Part shown: positions 1 through 10,078 of the stretch, in pieces
Layout: each line of letters opens with the position of its first letter
Numbering within the stretch: position 1 is the stretch's first letter
Assembly: GCA_964036155.1 (NCBI GenBank)
Contig: OZ038423.1
Coordinates: forward strand, 47,755,249-47,819,248
Reading direction: 5' to 3'
DNA from: Diploscapter coronatus
Taxonomy: Eukaryota; Nematoda; Chromadorea; Rhabditida; Rhabditidae
DNA: 64,000 nt
Program-made: the position numbers and the translations under genes
The notes under the pieces: model-generated
Told to the model about the DNA's origin: nothing
Databases searched by the model: none
What the model saw: only the letters and a program-made list of their open reading frames with translations

Positions 1-2087
1 TTACGCGTGACGATTTTGCTCGACTACCTGCGTGGCACGCGGGACAAGAGGTTGGAAAAGAGTTCCACGACTTTGCTGAAGAGAATAGCTGATAGGTCTA
101 ACGTGAGACTTTTTGAAATTAAAAAATCTGAAAATCGACAAAAAACTACATATAAAAACCATTATCTTTTAAGAGAATATGATTTTAAAAAAGGTTTTTA
201 AATCGACCTTTATTTAAGAAATAATAAAAATCGTATATGTTTCGGGTAAATATAATTTTTAAAAATAGGTAGAATTTTCAGATCTACCTTTACCACACGC
301 CCTACCTGAAGGGGTTTCTGAAGCAGACCATCCCGGAGCGGTCGAATGAAGTCATCGGCCTCCAGCACATGAAACTCTACATTTTCGATGACCACGTTTT
401 GTTATCGGGGTATTTTTAAATTTTAACTTGTTCTTTCATTTTTTAAAATCTATTTTCAGAGCCAATCTTTCCGACTCCTATTTCACGAACCGACAGGATC
501 GCTACATTCTGTTCGAGAACTCCAAGGAGCTGGCTGATTATTTCTCGCAAGTAGTCGATGTCGTGGGACAATTGTCTTTCGTTCTCGATAAAGACGGACA
601 GTGCACGATCAATCCGCTGTGCCCTATACATCCTGTGACTGGTATGCCTAGCTGTTTTAGCTCCTAAAACGTTCACACTGCTGAACTACCTTCTTTACAA
701 ATTCCATAGTTTTCTTGAAACCTAACTTGGCATTGTCAAAATATGAATTTTGAGGATTTATTTGGAAAAGAGTATCATATACAAATTGCCATTATGCCTT
801 GGAAAACATACGAATTGTCTTAAAACTTGCTTATTTATTCAGGAAACACCAAGGAATTTTCTCGAGAACTGAATGATCGCCTGAAGAAGGTTATGGAGTC
901 TTTGAGGTCTGCGTCCCCTTCACACTCTCAATCGGATACAGTAGCTTACCCAATCCTCCAAATGGGAATGTTCGAAGTTGAGCAAGAACATCAACTCATG
1001 AAAAGGCTCCTGAGTACTGAGGTAGTTTTTCTCTAATTTATTATTTTTATCAGATCTTGAAACATCTAATTTCGTTTGAAACAAGTTTTTTTAACGATAA
1101 TTTACAATAGAAAACTACTATTAATTGCCTAGAATTTTTTTGAAGCATATTTTTCTGAAAGTATTTTTAGTTGTTTTACGATAGAAAAAAGCCATATTAT
1201 AAACTGTTCTGTATACAATTTTTGTATGAGATTTTTCGAAGCATCAGTTTATTTCCTTAAAAATGTCGAATTTTCAGAACCCCTCGATGAAGTTCACGAT
1301 GGCTTCGGGCTACTTCAATTGTCTGGAAGAATACGAAGATTTGATGACGAACAAAGGCAAATACGATTTGGATATCTTGGTTGCTAGTCCAAAAGTGGGA
1401 TCTTTTAAATTTTATGTATATTTTTGTTTTAATTTTGATACTTCTTGAAAAGTTCGTACATTTAGAAGGTTCGACTATTCTTTACCAATTAAATTTTTAT
1501 TCAGGCCAACGGTTTTCTGAACGCTCAGGGTCTTTCGGGTCAAATACCAGCCGTATATTCGAACATCCTTCACAACTTCTACAGCAAAGTCCAAGAGAGT
1601 AATCGGAAAAGTGTAGTGTTTTTCATTTTCAATTTGAATTTAAAATTTGATTTTCAGCTGAAACTCTTCGAGTATGACCGGGAGGGCTGGACTTTCCATT
1701 CAAAAGGATTTTGGATTGAGCATCCGAACTATTCCGCCACAATAGTTGGATCTTCGAATTATGGTATTTCTACTTTTTCTAGCATTATTTTTATTCTTAA
1801 AATTTTTATTTTAAAAAATTATTTTTAATTTTCCAGGCTATCGTTCTGCATTTCGCGACCTCGAAGCGCAAGTTTTCCTCGTCACCAAAGACCAAAATCT
1901 CAGGGAGCAATTAAAGGAGGTAATTATCTCGGTTTAATTACCTAATTAACCGACTCAGTTACCCTAGGAACGGACCGGCCTGTTCAAGTACTCTTCCATA
2001 GTTGACGCTGCGACTTTCCGGAGACCAGATCATCGAATTTCGTGGTTCATTCGAGCTTTCACCTGGTTTGGAAGGAATTGGTTCTAG
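1..2087 (+). CDS. pgs-1: CDP-diacylglycerol-glycerol-3-phosphate 3-phosphatidyltransferase (PGS1), 5' partial
   Basis: Phospholipase D superfamily enzyme that makes phosphatidylglycerophosphate from CDP-diacylglycerol and glycerol-3-phosphate, the committed step to cardiolipin at the mitochondrial inner membrane. The N-terminus lies before base 1; about 374 residues are present. Exons: 1-102, 282-409, 460-641, 843-1021, 1278-1394, 1505-1612, 1658-1763, 1837-1919, 1968-2087; stop TAG at 2085. Two HKD-type catalytic motifs are visible: HMKLYIFDD followed by SYFTNRQDR (exons 2-3), and FHSKGFW followed by GSSNYGYRS (exons 7-8). The opening LLDYLRGTR and the stretch NPSMKFTMASGYFN also match the animal PGS1 pattern. 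The donor of exon 6 is the least certain junction: it sits at 1612 or 1615. An AATAAA at 2166-2171 probably ends this message. TMEM186 starts 190 bases downstream on the same strand. Confidence 0.93.
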
Positions 2088-2165
2088 GAAAATTAGAAGA
2101 TTAGGATTTTTAAATAGGGTATAGAGGCATAATTTATAGGTGCTTTGTAGTTTCATTAATGAAGA

Positions 2166-2171
2166 AATAAA
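2166..2171 (+). terminator. Polyadenylation signal of PGS1
   Basis: AATAAA 79 bases after the PGS1 stop and about 106 bases before the acceptor-like TTTTAG that abuts the TMEM186 start codon. This spacing is what C. elegans operons show between an upstream poly(A) signal and a downstream trans-splice site. Confidence 0.6.
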
Positions 2172-2277
2172 TATTTCGATTTATAGTTCTTGATTTGTAC
2201 TGACTTTGGTTTGATACCATCTCAAATATCGTGTTCCGCTTGAAATATACCTTTTTTGGGAACTTGTGCCATTTTAG

Positions 2278-4668
2278 ATGGTGCTCATACCAACCGGTTT
2301 GATGGTAGCGAGGGAGGTCTGGAAGAATGTCAACAGAAAGCCCGTTCAGGTACAGTTTTAACCTTTTATTTTCACAAATCAATTTTTAATGTTTTCTATC
2401 TGAAATTCAAGAAATCTTGAGGCATTTGAAAAGAATGGATTTTGAAATTTCATGTCTTCTACAAACGAACAGTATTGTTGGCTCAACGATTCTTCTGATT
2501 TATAAGGAATTTTGAAACATTCTCTAAAACCAATTTTTCGACTTTTATTTTGGTTTTCACATCCCATTGAAGTTCACAAAACTGCGTCTTACTTGTTATT
2601 AATATTGAAAATGAATCCTTTTTCAATACGTTGGAATTGCTGTAATTTCAGGTCGTCCGCACATCTTCAATGTTCACACCCAGTCAGTCTCGAGAGTTGC
2701 CGAGGCGTCGTCATCAGGCTTCAGAAGCCACCACGTCGAAAGTTAACCCCTTCGAAAGGAAAGAGGTATACTGTAGCTTCTTTAACCTATTTTTTTTTTA
2801 TAAAGTAAGTAATTTTCAAGTGGTTTGAGCTGAAGTTCAAGATAAAAGAAAAATAATATGACATAGATAGATCACTTCACACTATTCTCTTCGTTTATTG
2901 TTACTCGATTTTTTTTTCAAAATATGATAATTTTCAGCTTCTGGCCCGAATCGGTGGCACTTCGGTTAGGAATCTGTGTTCGAAACAAGCCGAAGAAGAA
3001 AAACCAGAACCTTTGGAGAAGTTGCTCAAGGATGAAAAATGGTTGAAAATTTTCAATTTTAAATGAATTTCACCGTAGATTTTCACTTTGAATAACAACA
3101 AATTTTGTGTGTAGTTTTGAAAGCTTGTAATAAAAGTAGTGGCGATTTTTATTTTGTAGTAAAGTCGACTAGGTTTTTTTCGCAAATCATGAAATATTTC
3201 AATTTCAGGTCTATAATCTACCGCTACCCGGATATCGTCAAATTTGTTTTAATCGCTCGGTTCAAACTGATGCAAACCGTCGGCAGCGTGATCGTCATAC
3301 CTTACATGAGCTATTTGGTAATTACTTGAATTTATGCTAATTTTTCAATCTTTCATTCTTAATTTTTCCAAATTTATAAATGTTTACTTCTTCTAACTTA
3401 TACTAATTTCAGTTCGCCAATACTGAAACCATTTCTCCGACATTTTACTTTTCGACGGTCGTTGCTGGAATCGTGGCTCCATTGATGTTGATTGTTATGT
3501 CCAAGTAAGATAATTACATATCTTAAACTAGTATTCATAAAGATGCTATTTGAAAAGTATAATAGAAAATTCATAGGAAATACTTATTGAAAATGTCTTT
3601 GAAAAAGTAATGAAAGTGTTATAACTCTTGGAAAGCTACTCATTGAAATGTATACCCTGAAAAATATTAAAATAGTGTTCTTTCAAAGTGATGTACTGAA
3701 ACGGAATGAATTCTTGAAAATGTACTCATTAATACTTTTTCAGATACCTGACCCGAATCGTGGGTGTAATTTCGATAAACGAAACCAACGAGTACATTCG
3801 AGTCGGATACATGGCCTTTTGGGGATCTAGAAAGTATCTGTGAGTTTTTTTTACATTTGATGAAATAATAAGAGTTGAGTACTGAGCCACGAAGTAATGT
3901 AGAAGACTTTTGCTGTAACTGTTTAGAAGTGAAAACGGGTTGAATACGAACACGTTTATTGACTGATGATTTGGGGTATTTATAGGCTTGGGCTTAGGTT
4001 GATAGTGAGATTTATAATGATAATATTATAATTTATACATATTTCATTCCCTACTATAAGAGTGATCAATTATGCTATAAAAACTTAATTGCTTTAAAAA
4101 AAACATTCTGAAATGGTTCAATTATCTTAGGCATTGATTCTGTCATATTAGGTTCTTCTATGCAGTTTAAATAGAAAAATCTTTATTTTAAATTAGGTTT
4201 CATGAAATTGCTAGTATTATTCAACCTCTGAAATTTATTAATTAGTGCGACCCATTTTATAATTTAAATATTTTTAAATTCAGCTACCTCGACGTGGATG
4301 ACGTAATTTCTCTGGAGGAAGTGGGCTGGTTTACGCCCAGGACCGCGAAATTCTCCTGGTATTCGGGGTAAATTTTTGCCTTTAAAACTAAAGCTAAAAA
4401 TAATCACAATCATTAAATTTTTGACGAAGTAAGATAGGAAAAAAATATTTCCTTTCAAACAATATCCTATTTCTTATTACGTGACTCGTCTAAATTACAA
4501 ATTAAAAATGAGTCTTAAAAATTCAGCAATGGCCAATTCCTGTATCTGCACACGAAAAACGTCGAAATGCCTGACCCCGAGAGGGCTGAAATCATCTTCG
4601 GCAATCTCGAGAAGTTCACTCCAATTTCCGAAGAAACGAAGGAAAAACCTGGATCTCAGAAAACTTAG
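2278..4668 (+). CDS. TMEM186: TMEM186-like mitochondrial inner-membrane protein
   Basis: Homolog of TMEM186, a two-span inner-membrane protein of the mitochondrial complex I assembly (MCIA) machinery. Exons: 2278-2349, 2652-2765, 2938-3041, 3209-3317, 3413-3504, 3744-3839, 4284-4367, 4527-4668; 270 residues, all phases consistent. The start follows TTTTAG directly, suggesting trans-splicing. The first ~60 residues are basic and lack acidic runs (VNRKPVQ, ELPRRRHQ), as a targeting presequence should be. The family core begins at IIYRYPDIVKFV and continues to FKLMQTVGSVIVIPYMSYL (first membrane span) and STVVAGIVAPLMLIVMS (second span), followed by RIVGVIS and RVGYMAFWGSRKYL. The human protein is about 213 residues; the excess lies mainly in the N-terminal extension. 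A second ATG at 2670 in exon 2 is an alternative start. It probably shares an operon with PGS1. Confidence 0.85.
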
Positions 4669-5874
4669 ATCTTTTCCAAAGAAAAACTCGTTATCATGTC
4701 TTTCGTTGAAAATTCATTAGTTGTTTTCATAGGTTTTCTTTGATAAATCGTTATTTTCGGCTCCTTCTAGCTTTTTGCGAGTGATTTGTTGTGAAAAGTT
4801 GAAGATCTGACTTTGTAAAAAGTGGGTGAGGCCCAATTCGACTCCGAATTCAGATTTTTTCAACGTGAAGTGTTTGTTTTCTGGCATCATTTATTCATTG
4901 CTTTCTCTTTTGCTCTCATAAGGAGAAGATTTGGAAAAAGCCCTTCGTTGGCGAGAAATGGGGCGGCGCTTGGCCCTAAAGGGCAACTCGAGAAGTCATA
5001 AATCGTGAAATAGTATGGAAGAATGAGAGAAAAAGAAACAGAAAATAGCGAGATGTTGTAGATTTTTAGATAGCGAGAGAGTAGAGGAATATAAGGGAGC
5101 GCAGAGAGTCAGAAAACGGAAGAGCTTCAGGAGAAAATGCACGCCGAAATATCGACGTCGGGCGCAGTGCGCTTGTGTGAGAGAGCATACTGAAAGAGGG
5201 GAGTAGAAAGAGGTAGAGGGAAAGAAATAGCATGCAAGGAAGATAGAGAATAGGAAGAGAAGGAAAGAAAATAGCGCTGGGAAAGGAAATCTACTTTCCC
5301 TTCGGCTTCTGCTTCGGTTTTGTTCAGAAGCAGCACACACACGCCATACGCTCATTGCCGATTCCTTTCTATTCACTTTGTTTTATTTTTCTTTCTTTCT
5401 CTCTATTTTCTTGTTTTTTTCTCTAACCCTCTCTATTTTTCGCACTCCCTCTCCCTTCACTTCCCTCCTTTTTTGACAGACCCCTCCGTTTTCATTTTAT
5501 TCCCTTTCGAGCACCCGCGCAATGCGGTCCCAAATTCTTTCACATCCATAAAAGCCATACTCATTTCCGTCAGACAAGCCACGTAGAAGTAGAAGCGACC
5601 TAATGTTTGAGTAACTTTCATATTTCTTACTTATTCGTCATTTACACTTGATATGAGATTTCCTTTCTCGACTATTTTTTATCAAGATATTTTCACGTTT
5701 CATTAGTGGCAAGTGAAAACTTTCAGACATTATATATAGAAAAATTCAATTATTCTCCCAAAAACTTGAAACATTTCTCGAAATTTACTCGTTTTTGATT
5801 TTTTTATCGAAAAGGTTGATATTCGTTTCAGAAAACTTCGTAAGCCTTGATTTTTATTTCATTCTATTAACAAT
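4669..5874. other. Intergenic stretch with purine-rich then pyrimidine-rich island
   Basis: No convincing gene. From about 4990 to 5300 the + strand is purine-rich with recurring words such as GAAAATAGCG and GAGAGAGTAG; from about 5375 to 5490 it becomes pyrimidine-rich with CTCTATTTTC and CTCTATTTTTCGC, so the two halves are roughly inverted. Long open frames here (126 residues on the minus strand, 88 on plus) are low-complexity Phe/Ser/Leu translations of the tract and are not genes. Confidence 0.6.
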
Positions 5875-6601
5875 ATGGCCGGAACTGCAGATGCCGCGGT
5901 ATGTTTTAATTAGATATTTTATTAATTTTTTGGCCATATCACCTATTCATCAAATTAACACCTTTCGTTTAAATTTCCCAAATTTTTAAACATATTTGTT
6001 TCCATTCCAAACTGAAAACTCTCTCATGAACTTTTGTTTTTCTCTCATTTCTTTTTTAATCCCCCGCGATACATGAAAATCATGGGAAATATTATAGTTA
6101 GCGCAAATTTTATGGCTACCGTATCGCATCAAGTTAGCGACTCAAAAATTAACAATTACAGTTTTACTGGCTCGGATATGAATTGTTTCATATTCCCCTT
6201 CGATGCTTGGGGATAGAGCCACAAAATCGGCTGAAATATGCCGTTTACTGCTCGGATCATTCATTCCTCTTTGTGCAAATTGCCGTAAGCGTTAATGAAC
6301 TGCTAAGGTGTACGGAAATAGGGAGGTTCGGGGAATTAAAGAAATGGAAATAGCGTTGAAATGCGAGGATAAGAGAAGCTAGGAAATGGGAAAATAGTAT
6401 AGGAATTTAGGATGAAAAGAAGCAGAGATGGAGTGTGGATCGGGACCTTATTGATTCGCTTTTGGATGCGCCTTATTTGGGCACACGGGGAGCGCGCGCC
6501 GAAACCCCTGGAGCATAGTGAAAAAAGCCCATTTCTGACTCTCTACACCCTCTCGCTTTTTATATTCTCTATTCTTTTCTCCCTTTTCGCTTCTTTTCTA
6601 C

Positions 6602-6637
<36 letters not shown>

Positions 6638-7731
6638 TTGCCGAAAAGAGCGAAACTCTCTTTGTGAAAAGACATTATCTCCGAGAGCTTTTTGCTCCCT
6701 AATTTTATCCAATTTTCGATCCCTTGTGTGAAGTCAGTTTGGGCGAAAGATATAAGGAAATTCGAAGCAAACCGGAGAATTGATAACTCATTAGATCGGA
6801 AATGGCAACTTTTTCCGGACATTGCATAAAGAAAAAAAGCATAAGTCATTTCATGGCATACGCTACTACATTCTCGAGAACTATGAAACATAGATTATTT
6901 ACAACAATGCACATATATAAGCGATTGCAAAAATTTGATGGTTTGGCAGAAAGAAAATATTCAAAAAATTTGAAATTCAAAATAAATTTGTATCTTTTCA
7001 GAAGAACGCGTTGAATTCGATTTTCGACAAGACGAAGGGAGTTCTTTCTACTGCCGGTGAGAATTTTTATGTCTCAGAAATATCAAAGTTTCAAAGTAGC
7101 TCAACAAAGTTATATTACGTTGCTTATTCATCTGCTATTTAAAATCAAAATTTACCCCAACTATTTCAGCTGATGCCACGAAGGGTTACGCGTGCCAAGC
7201 GCAACAGGCTATCGGCAAAATTATTCCCGGTGTGAGTCAGGATGGAGCTGCCCAGGATCCGGTATGGTTTTAATTTAAAACATCTTTAAAAGGCAACACG
7301 GAAATGTTAGTGAAACAATCACATCGTTGTACTATTGATTGATTAGAGAGAGCGTCGATATTCAAAAATTACGCTATTCGTCTCTCTCGTTTCTCTTCTA
7401 CACGACTCACTATTTCGCTTCAAATTCGATTTCTAATTTCTGCATGAGTATCGACTTTCTCGCCAATCAACGATACACGAAGTAATATTGGAACATATAC
7501 TTTTTCAACCAAGCTATTCTATTTCGCATACAACGATCAATACGATACAACTAATTTTCCAAATTTCTAAAATAACAATTTGTTTTGATTTGTGAAAAGC
7601 TCGATCTTTCATTAACAATAGTATTTTTATTATTAATAAGGAATGTTTTGAAACTTATTTTAATTTTCCAGAACGCCGCCGCTCCCGCTGCAAGCCAACC
7701 TACCGAGCCTGGTCAGCCAGATTTGAAATAA
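5875..7731 (+). CDS. Small Ala-rich hydrophilic protein, 76 residues
   Basis: Four exons, too short for long open frames: 5875-5898, 7002-7056, 7170-7261, 7672-7731. Junctions keep phase and have standard GT/AG sites. The protein starts MAGTADAAKNALNSIF, continues DKTKGVLSTAADATKGYACQ and ends in an Ala/Pro/Gln tail (AAAPAASQPTEPGQPDLK). No signal peptide or membrane segment is visible. The first 45 residues alternate small hydrophobic and Lys/Asp residues, consistent with an amphipathic helix and reminiscent of LEA-like or apolipoprotein-like repeats, but I do not recognise the family. There is a single Cys, at about residue 34. Intron 1 (1.1 kb) holds a purine/pyrimidine island and a (CT)n tract; intron 3 carries a terminal-inverted-repeat element. 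The coding call rests on phase, splice sites and composition. Confidence 0.6.
6608..6634. repeat. (CT)n microsatellite within a pyrimidine island
   Basis: About 13 CT units inside the larger pyrimidine-rich stretch 6535-6660, in intron 1 of the 76-residue gene. A purine-rich stretch with GGAAATAGCG and AAAATAGTATAGG precedes it at 6320-6440, repeating the purine-then-pyrimidine order seen at 4990-5490. Confidence 0.8.
7331..7476. mobile_element. MITE family A, copy 1
   Basis: A ~145 bp element in intron 3 of the 76-residue gene. It is clearly similar to 26088-26220, sharing ATTCAAAAATTACGCTATTC near the left end (one base differs) and ATGAGTATCGACTTTCTCGC at the right. The ends are inverted: GAG..CGTCGATA(C/T)TCA on the left and its complement TGAGTATCGACTTTCTC on the right. 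No coding capacity. Confidence 0.75.
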
Positions 7732-8552
7732 TTTATTATTTTAATTTGTTTATCTAATCGCTAGATATATTTAAATCTAAAATATTTATTTTCAAAAACA
7801 GAAATCATATATCTATCAATACAAAAATATTTATGGATCTCGTTATATTTCAAATGATCTCGAATTTGTATATTTCGGTTGGTATAACTTATGACCATAT
7901 ATCTATGCGTAGTTTCTGTAAAGACTATCTTGCCAAATAACCTCTAAATTGTGCTTTTTAAGTTAACAATGTTGGCATAATTTATCTTTTAATCATAATA
8001 ATCATAAATCATGAGAGAATCTTTCCAAGTGTGTATGTTGTGAATAAATCTTTCAAAAAATCTCATTCTTTATAGATCTACGATAATTCTGGGACTTGAT
8101 GTCGAGGTTCTACCTAAATTTAAAATAAAACAAATATTAAGTGTTGCTGGCATGCGGTGATACCAAATTTACATACATTCCCCCTCCCCTTTCATCTCAT
8201 TTGCAATCTCACGACCTCATAATGATCACCGAGACGACCGAGCAATAAAGCGGCTCAAGTCGAACTCTTTTATTCTATCATCTCCACGCCGAGGAAGGGC
8301 GAAGCCTAAGGGCCGGAGACTGGCAATCGAAACGGACAAATCACACAGACAAGTATCAGAAGCAAGTCAATTTCCGAACTTGTGAGTGAATAGTTAGAAA
8401 GGAACACAGGGTCACTGTGAACAGTCAGGAGAGAATCGGTGACCTCTTGCAACCAAAACGGAAGTCATTCCTAGACCCAAGCTCAAACAACCATTCACAT
8501 TCCCCAAACATACAACCATGCCCTCACTTATCGCATTCGTCAACAACGCAAT
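7732..8552. other. Intergenic, convergent gene ends
   Basis: This lies between the plus-strand 76-residue gene and the minus-strand two-span membrane gene. AATAAA at about 8043 could end the former. A GC-richer block at 8160-8520 contains no open frame I can defend and has no tRNA or snoRNA signature that I recognise. Confidence 0.4.
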
Positions 8553-9006
8553 TTAAGAAAAAATCATACTCATTCTGTATCGATTTGTAATTCGTTGTAT
8601 AACTGGCGGCACGAACTTGATAAATCTTTCAAAGAGTAATAGGAATGTGAAATAAATAGTGAGTCCGAATAGGCTGACGGTAAATGAGAATAATGCGAAG
8701 AAAGTGGTCTGTTGAATTACTTGGGGCCAGCCTAGGTGGCGATATTCCGGATTCTAAAGTCATGTCTAATAAAAATGGACTGTCGTGGATATTTTAAGAT
8801 AGATCGGTTCAGAAAGTTCAAACAATACCTTGCAAATTTAATATCATTTTATGGGAACTTATGAAACACATCATTTTTAAACTGTGTATAGATTAAAAGT
8901 ATACCTGTTCAGGTTTAACGGCTAATGAATAGCAAATTATTGTCATGGTCAAGAATAAGCCTACGAATTTCAGCAATTCAAACCAGAGCTTTCTAACGTA
9001 AGGCAT
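8553..9006 (-). CDS. Small two-span membrane protein, 100 residues
   Basis: Two exons on the minus strand: 9006-8905 (34 codons) and 8753-8553 (66 codons plus TAA), joined in phase 0 by GTATAC...CTTTAG. The start ATG follows TTTTAG by 11 bases, a likely trans-splice site. The protein opens MPYVRKLWFELLKFVG. A first membrane span is KFVGLFLTMTIICYSLAV (about residues 13-30), then a polar loop with PEYRHLGWPQ, then a second span FFALFSFTVSLFGLTIYF and a basic tail. The arrangement, short with two spans and a Trp/Pro loop, resembles organelle membrane accessory proteins, but I cannot assign a family. It is short enough to be missed by length-filtered gene finding. Confidence 0.6.
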
Positions 9007-10078
9007 TCTTAAACTGACTAAAAATTTTCCCATCCTTCCTTTACACCATAAAACCTCTTGATCAATTGCATAGTTTATTTACCACAATATGGGATAACAG
9101 AAACAAATGAGTAAAAATCAGATATAAATTGAAGCATTCGTGATATAAAATGGGCATGATATTCAAAAATAAGGTGAACAGGATATGAGAATTTTGGCTT
9201 AAAAGGCAGCATACTTTAATATCAGCGAGAAAATTAATACTGCTCTTGATACTGTCAACTTAAAAATACTTGTAGAAATTTAGAGCAAGGTTTTAACTTG
9301 AATATGGCGAGAATTAGGCTGGAGCAAGTTGATCTTAAACTACTAATAACTAAAGATGTCAGATAAAAAATCAACAGTTCGAGGGGAAAATTTTGACTAA
9401 ATTCGGCAAGAACCCTGAAGCATTTGATCGCATTAAGGAATCGACATTTCGAAGTAAATATTCATAATGACATGGCAAGGGCACGCAAAAAGTGGGCGTA
9501 ACTTTGAATTTGCAAATCTGCCGCATGTTTTTCTGGGCACGCCAACTTTTAATGAATACAAGAATTTGTCTACCAGTTTCGCTAGAAAACATCGGTGTTG
9601 ACTTAGAATGTGCATATCGTTGAAAGAACGAGACATAATAGGGCCTTTTTTATTCCACACCCACGTTTTGAGAAGAGAATAGGGTAGAGGGATAGGGGAA
9701 AAAAAAGTGGGTGTGGAATACAAAGGGTCATAAAATAAAGTCTTCCTTCGAATTCGTACACTTAAACTAAACGCGTGTTTCAAGAGGAATACCTAACATT
9801 AAGCCTTGAGATTAAATATAAAATTACAAATTAAGCTAAGCGACTAAAGGATAAAATTTGGATACAAGTTTCAAGATTTTGGGATATCATTCAAAATTGG
9901 AAACTCCTGATCGTTGGTAAATAGCGATATCGTAAATAATATAAAAGTCATAAAAATCTTGTCAACTTCTTATTTTTAAAAATTCAATACTAACGCTACT
10001 AATTGATGTAAGAACGCATTGCATAAAAATCAATCTTAAGGTGATTATGTTCTTACGTCAAATTTTCTTCTTCAAATT
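9007..10078. other. Intergenic between two minus-strand genes
   Basis: AT-rich. Apart from the foldback element at 9640-9730 I see only a GTGGGCGT word at 9491 and open frames with no coding character. Confidence 0.4.
9640..9730. repeat. Short foldback element (~90 bp)
   Basis: Inverted arms: TATTCCACACCCACGTTTTG at 9651-9670 pairs with AAAAAAGTGGGTGTGGAATA at 9701-9720 at all but one or two positions, and the match continues more weakly outward (GGGCCTTTT against AAAGGGTC). The loop is purine-rich. No open frame. Confidence 0.75.

Noticed and set aside
1931..1944. SL1-like string GGTTTAATTACCT
   Set aside because: Lies inside PGS1 intron 8, one of the TAATTA-rich introns; it lacks the rest of the spliced-leader exon and an Sm site.
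4996..5376. 126-residue minus-strand open frame
   Set aside because: Low-complexity Phe/Leu/Ser translation of a purine-rich tract, lacking family features.
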